Of a stretch of DNA of 33,577 nucleotides, positions 27,252 to 33,577 are shown piece by piece. Each line of letters starts with the position of its first letter. Position 1 is the stretch's first letter. The translations under genes and the position numbers were made by a program. A model generated the notes under the pieces. That model did not search any database and was not told the origin of the DNA. It worked only from the letters and a program-made list of their open reading frames with translations. Origin of the DNA: Alphaproteobacteria bacterium (lineage in GTDB: Bacteria > Pseudomonadota > Alphaproteobacteria > UBA11136); NCBI GenBank assembly GCA_016776635.1, contig JADHSZ010000029.1:1-33577 (forward strand), written 5' to 3'.

Positions 27252-28238
27252 GCACCCGCCACACCGCCGCCCGCACCCGAATCTCCGCCACCTGCCGCCG
27301 CAACACCTCCGCCGCAACAGCCGCAACAAAGTCCGGCTCCCGCTCCGCCACCGCCTCCCACCGGAGGACGCGTCATCGCCAGCCCCCTGGCCCGGCGGTT
27401 GGCATCACAGGCCGGGCTCGACCTGTCCATGATTTCCGGCAGCGGTCCTCGGGGCCGCATCGTCAAGGCCGACGTGGAGGCCGCCAAGGGGTCGCCGCAA
27501 GCACGCGCGGCGCTTCCCGCCACCATCGCGCAAGGGGGGGAGACGCCCTATACGGAAATCCCCCACAGTTCCATGCGCAAGATCATCGCCGAGCGGCTCA
27601 CCGCTTCCATGCGTGAAGCGCCCCATTTCTACCTCACCATCGAATGCGTCATCGACAGGCTGTTGGAGGCCCGCAAGCGCCTCAATGCCCAGGCCGAGAA
27701 TGACGAGAGCGCGCCGCGGCTCTCGGTCAATGATTTCCTCATTCGCGCCGCGGCCATCGCTCTAGGCAAGGTGCCCGCCGTCAATGTTTCCTGGACTGAC
27801 ACCGCCCTGCGCCAGTACAGCCGCGCCGATGTGGCCGTTGCCGTGGCGCTGGACGAGGGTCTGGTGACGCCGGTGATACGCGATGCCGGCAACAAGGGGC
27901 TGGGGGTGATTGCCGCCGAGGCCAAGGATCTCATCGCCCGGGCGCGCGAAGGCACCCTGCCGCCTGAGGAATTCCAGGGCGGCACCCTGACCATCAGCAA
28001 TCTCGGCATGTTCGGGATTTCCAATTTCACCGCCATCATCAATCCGCCCCAGGCCTGCATTCTCGCCGTGGGGGCCGGGATCAAGCGTCCCATCGTCACC
28101 AACGGGGCGGTGGACGTGGCTACGGTAATGAGCTGCACCATGTCGGTGGATCACCGCGCCGTGGACGGGGCCACTGGGGCGAAATTCCTCGCCGCCTTCA
28201 AGGCGCTGGTGGAAGACCCTCTCACCATGCTGCTCTAG
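26976..28238 (+). CDS. pdhC: Dihydrolipoamide acetyltransferase (PDH E2)
   Basis: Core of the PDH complex; moves the acetyl group from the lipoyl arm to CoA. The 420-residue protein has one lipoyl domain (1-80, Lys43), an Ala/Pro linker (about 92-128), a peripheral-subunit-binding domain (about 133-168, SPLARRLASQAGLDLSMISG and GPRGRIVKADVE) and the acyltransferase core (about 190-420) with the catalytic His393 in DHRAVDG. FGISNFTAIINPPQACILAVG is also typical. It starts 12 bases after pdhB, with AGGA upstream. One lipoyl domain here plus one on PdhB is the alphaproteobacterial pattern. Confidence 0.97.
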   Translation: MPIDILMPALSPTMTEGKLAKWHKKQGDTVESGDVLAEIETDKAVMELEAVDEGTLGRILVAEGSEGVPVNQPIAQLLEEGEDESALGDVPTAPATPPPAPESPPPAAATPPPQQPQQSPAPAPPPPPTGGRVIASPLARRLASQAGLDLSMISGSGPRGRIVKADVEAAKGSPQARAALPATIAQGGETPYTEIPHSSMRKIIAERLTASMREAPHFYLTIECVIDRLLEARKRLNAQAENDESAPRLSVNDFLIRAAAIALGKVPAVNVSWTDTALRQYSRADVAVAVALDEGLVTPVIRDAGNKGLGVIAAEAKDLIARAREGTLPPEEFQGGTLTISNLGMFGISNFTAIINPPQACILAVGAGIKRPIVTNGAVDVATVMSCTMSVDHRAVDGATGAKFLAAFKALVEDPLTMLL

Positions 28239-28248
28239 GAGAAAGGAT

Positions 28249-29649
28249 ATGACCGAAACTTCCTTCGATCTCCTCATCCTCGGCGGCGGGCCGGGCGGTT
28301 ACGTGGCCGCCATCCGCGCCAGCCAGCTGGGCATGAAGACGGCGCTGGTGGAGCGCGAGCATTTGGGCGGCATCTGTCTCAACTGGGGCTGCATCCCCAC
28401 CAAGGCGCTGCTGCATACGGCGGAAATCCTCCATACGGCGGAAAACGCCGGGGAGTTCGGGCTCGACATCAAGGACGTGTCCTTCGACATCAAGAAGGTG
28501 GTGAAACGCTCCCGCGCCGTGGCCGGACAATTGAACGCCGGGGTGACCCATCTTCTCAAAAAGAACAAGGTAACGGTGTTCGAGGGCCAGGGGCGGCTCG
28601 CCGGACCCGGCCGGGTCCATGTGGAAAAGGGCGGCAAGGCGGTGGCCGAGCTAACGGCTAAGCATATTATTCTCGCCACCGGGGCCCGCGCCCGCACCCT
28701 TCCCGGCATGGAGCCCGACGGCAAGCTGATCTGGACCTATCGCCACGCCATGGTGCCCAAGACCATGCCCAAATCCCTTTTGGTGGTGGGATCGGGGGCC
28801 ATCGGCATTGAATTCGCCAGCTTCTATCGCACCCTGGGCGCCGAGGTCACGGTGGTGGAAGTGCTGGACCGGGTGCTTCCCGTGGAAGACGAGGAAATAT
28901 CCGCGCTCGCCCATAAGGCCTTCGAGGCCCAGGGCATCACGCTGCATGTTTCCACCGGCGTCACCGAGCTGAAGACCGGCAAGAACAACGTCACCGCCAC
29001 CCTCGATAAAGGCGGCAAGAAACAGTCCCTCACCGTGGACCGGGTCATTCTCGCCGTGGGTATCACCGGCAATGTGGAGGATTTGGGTCTGGAAGGCACC
29101 AAGGTGGTGGTGGAGAAGGGGCATATCAAGGCGGACCAGTGGTCGCGCACCGGCGAGCCCGGCGTCTACGCCATCGGCGACCTCACCGGCCCGCCCTGGC
29201 TCGCCCACAAGGCCAGTCACGAGGGCATCGTCTGTGTCGAGCATATTGCCGGGATCAAGGGGGTACATCCGCTGGTCAAGGAAAACATCCCGGGCTGCAC
29301 CTATTGCCGTCCCCAGGTGGCCAGCGTCGGGCTCACCGAACGCGCCGCCCGCGACCAGGGGCACAAGGTGAAGGTGGGGCGTTTTCCCTACATGGGCAAC
29401 GGCAAGGCCATCGCCATGGGTGAATCCGAAGGCCTCATCAAGACCGTATTCGACGCCGAGACCGGCGAACTGCTGGGCGCTCATATGATCGGCGCCGAGG
29501 TCACGGAGCTGATTCAGGGCTTCGCCATCGCCCGCCAGTGCGAAAGCACCGAGGCAGAACTCATGGGCACCGTATTCCCCCATCCCACGTTATCGGAAAT
29601 GATGCATGAATCGGTGCTTGATGCCTTCGGCCAGGTGATTCATTTTTAG
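28249..29649 (+). CDS. lpd: Dihydrolipoamide dehydrogenase (E3)
   Basis: FAD-dependent enzyme that reoxidises the lipoyl arms and makes NADH. The 466-residue protein has the FAD-binding [12 protein letters not shown] at the start, the redox disulfide Cys43/Cys48 ([13 protein letters not shown]), the NAD-binding [15 protein letters not shown], the second FAD contact [16 protein letters not shown] and the C-terminal His445-Glu450 pair (HPTLSE) that completes the active site across the dimer. AGGAGAAAGG precedes ATG 28249, ten bases after pdhC, so it is the E3 of this PDH operon. Confidence 0.97.
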   Translation: MTETSFDLLILGGGPGGYVAAIRASQLGMKTALVEREHLGGICLNWGCIPTKALLHTAEILHTAENAGEFGLDIKDVSFDIKKVVKRSRAVAGQLNAGVTHLLKKNKVTVFEGQGRLAGPGRVHVEKGGKAVAELTAKHIILATGARARTLPGMEPDGKLIWTYRHAMVPKTMPKSLLVVGSGAIGIEFASFYRTLGAEVTVVEVLDRVLPVEDEEISALAHKAFEAQGITLHVSTGVTELKTGKNNVTATLDKGGKKQSLTVDRVILAVGITGNVEDLGLEGTKVVVEKGHIKADQWSRTGEPGVYAIGDLTGPPWLAHKASHEGIVCVEHIAGIKGVHPLVKENIPGCTYCRPQVASVGLTERAARDQGHKVKVGRFPYMGNGKAIAMGESEGLIKTVFDAETGELLGAHMIGAEVTELIQGFAIARQCESTEAELMGTVFPHPTLSEMMHESVLDAFGQVIHF

Positions 29650-29665
29650 CCCCAGATTTAACCCC

Positions 29666-30577
29666 ATGAGCAAAATTCACCCCATATCAGGCGATAAATC
29701 GCCGCCCAAGCCGGACTGGATTCGCGTGCCCGCGCCCACCTCGCGTGGCTATACCCAAACCGCCGAACTCATGCGCGGGCTGTCCCTCAACACGGTATGC
29801 GAGGAAGCCGCCTGTCCCAATATTGGGGAGTGCTGGGATCGCAAACATGCCACGGTGATGATTCTGGGCTCGGTCTGTACCCGCGCCTGCGCCTTCTGTA
29901 ATGTGAAGACCGGGCGTCCCGATGCCCTCGATCCGGACGAACCCAACCATGTGGCGGAGGCGGCTTCCGCGCTGGGACTTGCGCATATGGTCATTACCTC
30001 GGTGGACCGCGATGATCTGGCCGACGGCGGGGCGGCCCAGTTCGCGGCCTGTATTGCCCGGCTGCGCGAATGCTCACCGACCACCACCATCGAGGTGCTG
30101 ACGCCCGACTTCCTGCACAAGGACGGCGCGTTGGAGACCGTGGTGGCGGCTGGCCCCGATGTCTTCAATCACAATCTGGAAACGGTGCCGCGCCTCTATC
30201 CCACGGTGCGGCCGGGTGCCAGGTATTTCCATTCCCTGCGCCTGCTCGACCAGGCCAAGGAGATGGCGCCGGACCTCTATACCAAATCGGGGATCATGGT
30301 GGGATTCGGCGAGACCCGCGAAGAGGTGATGCAGGTGATGGACGATCTGCGTTCGGCGCGGGTGGATTTCCTCACCATCGGCCAGTATCTGCGGCCCACG
30401 CCGCGCCATATTGCGGTGACCGAATATGTGGAGCCCGGCCGTTTCGAGGGCTATGCCGCCCTGGCCCGGGCCAAGGGGTTTGCCATGGTTTCCAGTACGC
30501 CGCTGACGCGCTCTTCCTTCCATGCCGGAGAAGATTTCGCCCGGCTGCGCGCTTCCCGCCACAATAAAGGCGATTAA
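29666..30577 (+). CDS. lipA: Lipoyl synthase
   Basis: Radical-SAM enzyme that inserts two sulfurs into protein-bound octanoyl groups, making the lipoyl cofactor of PdhB and PdhC. The 303-residue protein has both iron-sulfur motifs: the auxiliary cluster Cys45, Cys50, Cys56 ([12 protein letters not shown]) and the SAM cluster Cys71, Cys75, Cys78 (CTRACAFC). The C-terminal [16 protein letters not shown] includes the conserved Ser. It follows lpd after 16 bases, so the cofactor maker is expressed with its client enzymes. No lipB is in view. Confidence 0.98.
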   Translation: MSKIHPISGDKSPPKPDWIRVPAPTSRGYTQTAELMRGLSLNTVCEEAACPNIGECWDRKHATVMILGSVCTRACAFCNVKTGRPDALDPDEPNHVAEAASALGLAHMVITSVDRDDLADGGAAQFAACIARLRECSPTTTIEVLTPDFLHKDGALETVVAAGPDVFNHNLETVPRLYPTVRPGARYFHSLRLLDQAKEMAPDLYTKSGIMVGFGETREEVMQVMDDLRSARVDFLTIGQYLRPTPRHIAVTEYVEPGRFEGYAALARAKGFAMVSSTPLTRSSFHAGEDFARLRASRHNKGD

Positions 30578-30578
30578 G

Positions 30579-31040
30579 GTGCCCACCCACGCCGAGAAAC
30601 GCGTTCTCCCTCATACGCCGCAACAGCTTTTCGATCTCGTGGCCGATATGGAGCGTTATCCAGAATTCCTGCCCTGGTGCCTTGCCGTGCGCATCAAGAG
30701 CCGCGAGGGCAACAAGCTGGTGGCCGAGGTGGTGATCGGCTTCAAGATGTTCCGCGAGCGCTTTTCCTCCGTCGATGTGCTGTCTCCTCCGGACCGGGAC
30801 TCCGGCGGGGTAGGGCGCATCGACGTCACTTACGAGAAAGGCCCATTCCGCTACCTCAACAACCACTGGATTTTCGAACCCCATGAACAGGGCTGTCTTC
30901 TCGATTTCTTCATCGACTTCGAATTCCGCTCGGCGGTGATGCAGAAACTCATGGGCGGGGTGTTCAACGAGGCCGCGGGGCGCATGGTGAGCGCCTTCGA
31001 GACACGGGCGCGGGAACTTTACGGCGAAGAAGGGATCTGA
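30579..31040 (+). CDS. ratA: RatA/Coq10-family START-domain protein
   Basis: Small single-domain protein of the polyketide-cyclase/START fold; relatives bind ubiquinone (Coq10), and E. coli RatA was reported to block 70S ribosome assembly. For this gene, next to respiratory-carbon genes, a quinone-related role is the likelier guess. The frame is open from 30522 inside lipA, but GTG 30579 gives the standard N-terminus PTHAEKRVLPHTPQQLFDLV, has AAAGG eight bases upstream and starts one base after the lipA stop. The 153 residues include YPEFLPWCLAVRI and the C-terminal FNEAAGRMVSAFETRARELYG helix. No antitoxin-like partner is adjacent, so a toxin reading of the name is not supported here. Confidence 0.92.
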   Translation: MPTHAEKRVLPHTPQQLFDLVADMERYPEFLPWCLAVRIKSREGNKLVAEVVIGFKMFRERFSSVDVLSPPDRDSGGVGRIDVTYEKGPFRYLNNHWIFEPHEQGCLLDFFIDFEFRSAVMQKLMGGVFNEAAGRMVSAFETRARELYGEEGI

Positions 31041-31065
31041 GCCTATTCCGTAGCGGTGGCTGACC

Positions 31066-31857
31066 TTACCCGTCCGCCGTGGCCAATGAACTGAAGAGCC
31101 ACACGAAGGCCAGTATATTCATGGCCATATGCAGGAGAATCCCCGGAAACAGCGAGCCCGAACGCTCATAGAGCCAGGCCAGAATCACCCCCACCAGAAA
31201 AATCTCCGGCATCACCTGGGGCTGCAGATGGATGCTTGCGAAGATGGCCGCGCTGGCCAGCATTCCCACGGTGGGCGACCATCTGCGGCGCATCCAGCCA
31301 TAGAGAACGCCCCTGAAATAGAGTTCCTCGGCCACCGGGGCCAGGATCCCCCCCAGCACCACCAAGCCGCTAGCGCTCAACCAGGAAAAGCCATAGGGCG
31401 CGTATATCTGGAGGGCCAGATCCTCGAAGGAAAAGTCGAGAAAATGCTCCAGGGCCATTTCCAGGGCCAGAGTCAGGGGAAAGAGGGCGAGGATGATGAT
31501 CCCCGTGGTCTTCAGCCATTTCCCCTGGGCCGGGCGCAGGCCCAAGTCTCCCCATGACATCCCCCGCCACCACACCAGAACGCCGTAAAGGCCGGCGAAA
31601 ATAGCTATGTTTTGGGCCAGGAGCCCGGCCAGAAACCCGGCCTCGCTCAGCCCCAATGCCTGCTCGGTGGGGGTTTGCGGGCTGTCGAACCAGTAAATGG
31701 CAATGGCGAGCAGGAAGAAAAGACAAGCAATGGCGAAGGTGACGTAGAGCAGGCTGAGGAAAGTAAGTCTTTCGGCTGATGAATTCCCTGCCACTGTTTC
31801 CTGTGCTGACTCTTGGGCTGACTCCTGGGCCGAAATATCACCGTCCTTTTGCGTCAA
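31066..31857 (-). CDS. CPBP-family intramembrane metalloprotease
   Basis: Predicted CAAX-prenyl-protease/bacteriocin-processing (Abi) type membrane protein of 263 residues with about six to eight helices. The motif set is intact: Glu177-Glu178 with Arg in EELYFRGVLYGW, the His in ASIHLQP, and a third motif HMAMNILAF near the C-terminus. The N-terminal tail is hydrophilic with an SAQE repeat (QESAQESAQET). The start appears to be TTG 31857, whose TTGA overlaps the pncC stop; no ATG or GTG fits before the first helix. Substrate unknown. It is last of the ispDF-pgpA-pncC set and convergent with ratA after 25 bases. Confidence 0.88.
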   Translation of the reverse strand: MTQKDGDISAQESAQESAQETVAGNSSAERLTFLSLLYVTFAIACLFFLLAIAIYWFDSPQTPTEQALGLSEAGFLAGLLAQNIAIFAGLYGVLVWWRGMSWGDLGLRPAQGKWLKTTGIIILALFPLTLALEMALEHFLDFSFEDLALQIYAPYGFSWLSASGLVVLGGILAPVAEELYFRGVLYGWMRRRWSPTVGMLASAAIFASIHLQPQVMPEIFLVGVILAWLYERSGSLFPGILLHMAMNILAFVWLFSSLATADG

Positions 31858-32348
31858 GGGGCCGCATCCCCGAGGGCTTTGAGGCCCAGTTCCAGAACCG
31901 CCGCCACCGCGGCGAGTCTGATCTCGTCGCGGTTGCCGGAGAATTGATGGCGCTCATGGTGGGTTTCCGCGCCCGCTGCCGCCATATGCACCAACCCCAC
32001 CGGTTTCTCCGTCATGTCGCTGGCGGGTCCGGCGATACCCGTTACCGCCAAGGCGAGATCGGCGCGGGCGGTGCGTTTCGCGCCCTCGGCCATGGCCCGC
32101 GCCACCTCTTCGCTGACCGCGCCGTGTTGGGCCAGCAGGGCTTCCGGCACGCCGAGAATGTCCGTCTTGGCCTCGTTGGCATAGGTGATGAAGCCGCGGG
32201 TGAACACATCCGAGGCGCCGGGCACGGCGGTGAGACATCCGGCCACAAGACCGCCGGTACAGGATTCCGCCGTGACGAGGCTCAGATTGCCCCGGCGACA
32301 GCCCTCAAGGAGCCGCCGTGATTTCTCAAGTAATTCTTGCGAAAACAT
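31854..32348 (-). CDS. pncC: Nicotinamide-nucleotide amidohydrolase (CinA C-terminal domain alone)
   Basis: Deamidates nicotinamide mononucleotide to NaMN in pyridine-nucleotide salvage. The 164-residue protein corresponds to the C-terminal domain of CinA, with no MocF-like N-terminal part. It shows LVTAESCTGGLVAGCLTAVPG (nucleophile Ser29), TYANEAKTDILGV and LALAVTGIAGPASD. ATG 32348 is preceded by an in-frame GTG at 32351; either could start it. The start lies inside the end of pgpA (23-base overlap), and its stop overlaps the start of the next gene, so translation is probably coupled through the set. Confidence 0.94.
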   Translation of the reverse strand: MFSQELLEKSRRLLEGCRRGNLSLVTAESCTGGLVAGCLTAVPGASDVFTRGFITYANEAKTDILGVPEALLAQHGAVSEEVARAMAEGAKRTARADLALAVTGIAGPASDMTEKPVGLVHMAAAGAETHHERHQFSGNRDEIRLAAVAAVLELGLKALGDAAP

Positions 32349-32883
32349 CACTAACCGTTTGTTCTAAAATAAAGAAAATGTATAAGAGCAGCGCGGCATA
32401 GGCGCCGGCGGCAAGATCGTCGGCCATCACCCCCAGCCCACCCTTCAGTCTCGATTCCACCACATGCACCGGCCAGGGTTTGAGGATATCGAAGAACCGG
32501 AAGAACAGAAAACCCACGAAATAGAGATAGAGGTCCAAAGGCACGAAAAGGAGCGCCAGGCCCTGTCCCGCCACTTCGTCGATGACGATATATTGGGAAT
32601 CGTTTTCGCCGGTTTTTTCCTCGATCCAATTGGCCGCCCACCAGCCACAGAAAAAGACCACAACGATGGCTCCGGCCAGTCCGGCCTGTCCGAAATCGCG
32701 CACCACCAGCCAGATACAGGGCAGGGCCGCCAGCGATCCCCAGGTTCCCGGCGCTCTGCGCAGCAGGCCCGAGCCGAACCAGGTGGCCAGAAGCACCGCC
32801 GGATCACCCAGCGACAGGGTTGCGGGCAGGGGGGGCTCGTTGTTCCCACCGCCGCTCGTATGGTCGTTGTCGGGGTCCGTCAT
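32326..32883 (-). CDS. pgpA: Phosphatidylglycerophosphatase A
   Basis: Inner-membrane phosphatase that removes the phosphate from phosphatidylglycerophosphate to make phosphatidylglycerol. The 185-residue protein has the family signatures in order: LATWFGSGLLRRAPGTWGSL, IVIDEVAGQGLALL, FFRFFDILKPWPV and [17 protein letters not shown], with hydrophobic segments around 60-80, 100-125 and 160-180. The acidic residues in these motifs are the expected metal ligands. The frame is open to 33171, but that part is only the shadow of ispDF; ATG 32883 begins 11 bases after the ispDF stop. The N-terminal 30 residues are polar and variable. Confidence 0.94.
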   Translation of the reverse strand: MTDPDNDHTSGGGNNEPPLPATLSLGDPAVLLATWFGSGLLRRAPGTWGSLAALPCIWLVVRDFGQAGLAGAIVVVFFCGWWAANWIEEKTGENDSQYIVIDEVAGQGLALLFVPLDLYLYFVGFLFFRFFDILKPWPVHVVESRLKGGLGVMADDLAAGAYAALLLYIFFILEQTVSDVFARIT

Positions 32884-32894
32884 GGAACGATTTC

Positions 32895-33577
32895 CTACGC
32901 GGGCAGGGCGATGGTGGCCGTGGCCTGGGCGGCGATGCCCTCGCCGCGCCCGGTGAATCCCAGCCGTTCGGTGGTGGTGGCCTTGATGCTGATACGGTCG
33001 CCGGTCAGCCCGAGAATCTCTCCCATACGCTCGGTCATGGCGGCGCGGTGAGGTGTCAGCTTGGGCGTCTCGCAGATCAGGGTGATGTCCACATGGTTGA
33101 TATGACCCTGGCGTTGCTTCACCAGCTTCGCCGCATGGGTGAGGAAAATCTCGGAATCCGCACCTTTCCACTTGTCATCGCTGGGCGGGAAATGCTGTCC
33201 GATATCGCCTTCGCCCAAGGCGCCGAGAATGGCGTCGGTGAGCGCATGCATCCCCACATCGGCGTCGGAATGTCCGGCCAGTCCCTGATCGTGGGGGATG
33301 GTTACGCCGCAAATGGTGACGTGGTCGCCCTCGCTGAAGCGGTGGACGTCGAAACCGCTGCCCACGCGTACGTCTGCGCCGGTGCTGCCGGTCATGAGTA
33401 TACTTTCGGCACGCTGGAGATCCTCCTGGGTTGTGATCTTGAAATTATTCTCCGATCCCGGCGCCAGGGCAACGTCCAGTCCGGCCTGTTCGGCCACGGC
33501 GGCGTCATCGGTGAGTTCCTGCCCGCCGGCGGCGGCGCGGTGGGCGTCGAGTATCTCGGCGAACCTGAACCCCTGGG
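32895..33577 (-). CDS. ispDF: Bifunctional IspD/IspF, MEP-pathway enzyme (5' end cut by window edge)
   Basis: Carries two non-consecutive steps of non-mevalonate isoprenoid synthesis: cytidylyltransferase (IspD) and MEcPP synthase (IspF). Visible is the last part of IspD ([27 protein letters not shown] and the [10 protein letters not shown] end) joined without a break to a complete IspF domain of about 160 residues: [11 protein letters not shown] (zinc Asp and His), [27 protein letters not shown] and [21 protein letters not shown]. The fused form is common in Alphaproteobacteria. It leads pgpA, pncC and the CPBP gene. Confidence 0.96.
   Translation of the reverse strand, partial: QGFRFAEILDAHRAAAGGQELTDDAAVAEQAGLDVALAPGSENNFKITTQEDLQRAESILMTGSTGADVRVGSGFDVHRFSEGDHVTICGVTIPHDQGLAGHSDADVGMHALTDAILGALGEGDIGQHFPPSDDKWKGADSEIFLTHAAKLVKQRQGHINHVDITLICETPKLTPHRAAMTERMGEILGLTGDRISIKATTTERLGFTGRGEGIAAQATATIALPA

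Noticed and set aside
30579..31040. RatA as toxin of a toxin-antitoxin pair
   Set aside because: No RatB-like or other small partner is adjacent, and alphaproteobacterial homologues beside lipA are ordinary Coq10-like START proteins.
32884..33171. 96-residue N-terminal extension of PgpA
   Set aside because: It would lie inside ispDF and reads as an Arg/His-rich shadow; ATG 32883 gives the normal length.

Overview
The window is a GC-rich stretch of core chromosome, almost certainly from an alphaproteobacterium of the Rhodospirillales type. Evidence for this placement: a direct-repeat SOS box (GTTC-N7-GTTC) in front of lexA, a fused IspDF, a PDH E1-beta that carries its own lipoyl domain, a metal-type (Cys) KdsA, a ComEC without a nuclease domain, and gene neighbourhoods typical of that class (trp-moaC-moeA-lexA facing comEC; eno-ftsB-pdh-lpd-lipA-ratA with pncC/pgpA/ispDF behind). 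No species can be named from the sequence alone.

Layout. 1-2911: gltA (cut by the left edge) and gltX, both on the minus strand. 3020-5188: comEC on the plus strand. 5214-10569: minus-strand block trpG-trpD-trpC-moaC-moeA, tightly packed, then lexA behind its own SOS-controlled promoter, and possibly a small exported protein after lexA. 10726-12867: two plus-strand genes, a divergent polysaccharide deacetylase and an unrecognised multi-pass membrane protein; they sit exactly where trpE would normally join trpG. 12919-16359: trpE behind a PpiD/SurA-like periplasmic foldase (minus). 16628-23815: plus-strand run tpiA, secG, pyrG, kdsA, eno and a TPR glycosyltransferase of the GT41 (OGT/SPINDLY) type. 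23953-31040: ftsB, complete pyruvate dehydrogenase (pdhA, pdhB, pdhC, lpd), lipA and a RatA/Coq10 START protein. 31066-33577: minus-strand overlapping set ispDF (cut by the right edge), pgpA, pncC and a CPBP membrane protease.

The genes cover central carbon flow (tpiA, eno, PDH, gltA), the lipoate needed by PDH (lipA acts on the lipoyl domains of pdhB and pdhC), tryptophan synthesis, molybdenum cofactor synthesis, LPS/isoprenoid/phospholipid precursors, export and envelope folding, and the SOS regulator.

I found no mobile element, CRISPR array, phage, toxin-antitoxin pair, tRNA or rRNA, and no convincing new multi-gene system. The parts that depart from housekeeping are: the two-gene insertion splitting the trp operon, the orphan membrane protein with its palindromes, the AT-rich ORF after lexA, the GT41 gene between eno and ftsB, the near-duplicate lipoyl domains of pdhB and pdhC, and mutually exclusive hairpins in front of tpiA. 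No gene-free stretch exceeds 300 bases; the longest are 5189-5479 (if the small ORF is not real) and 16360-16627.
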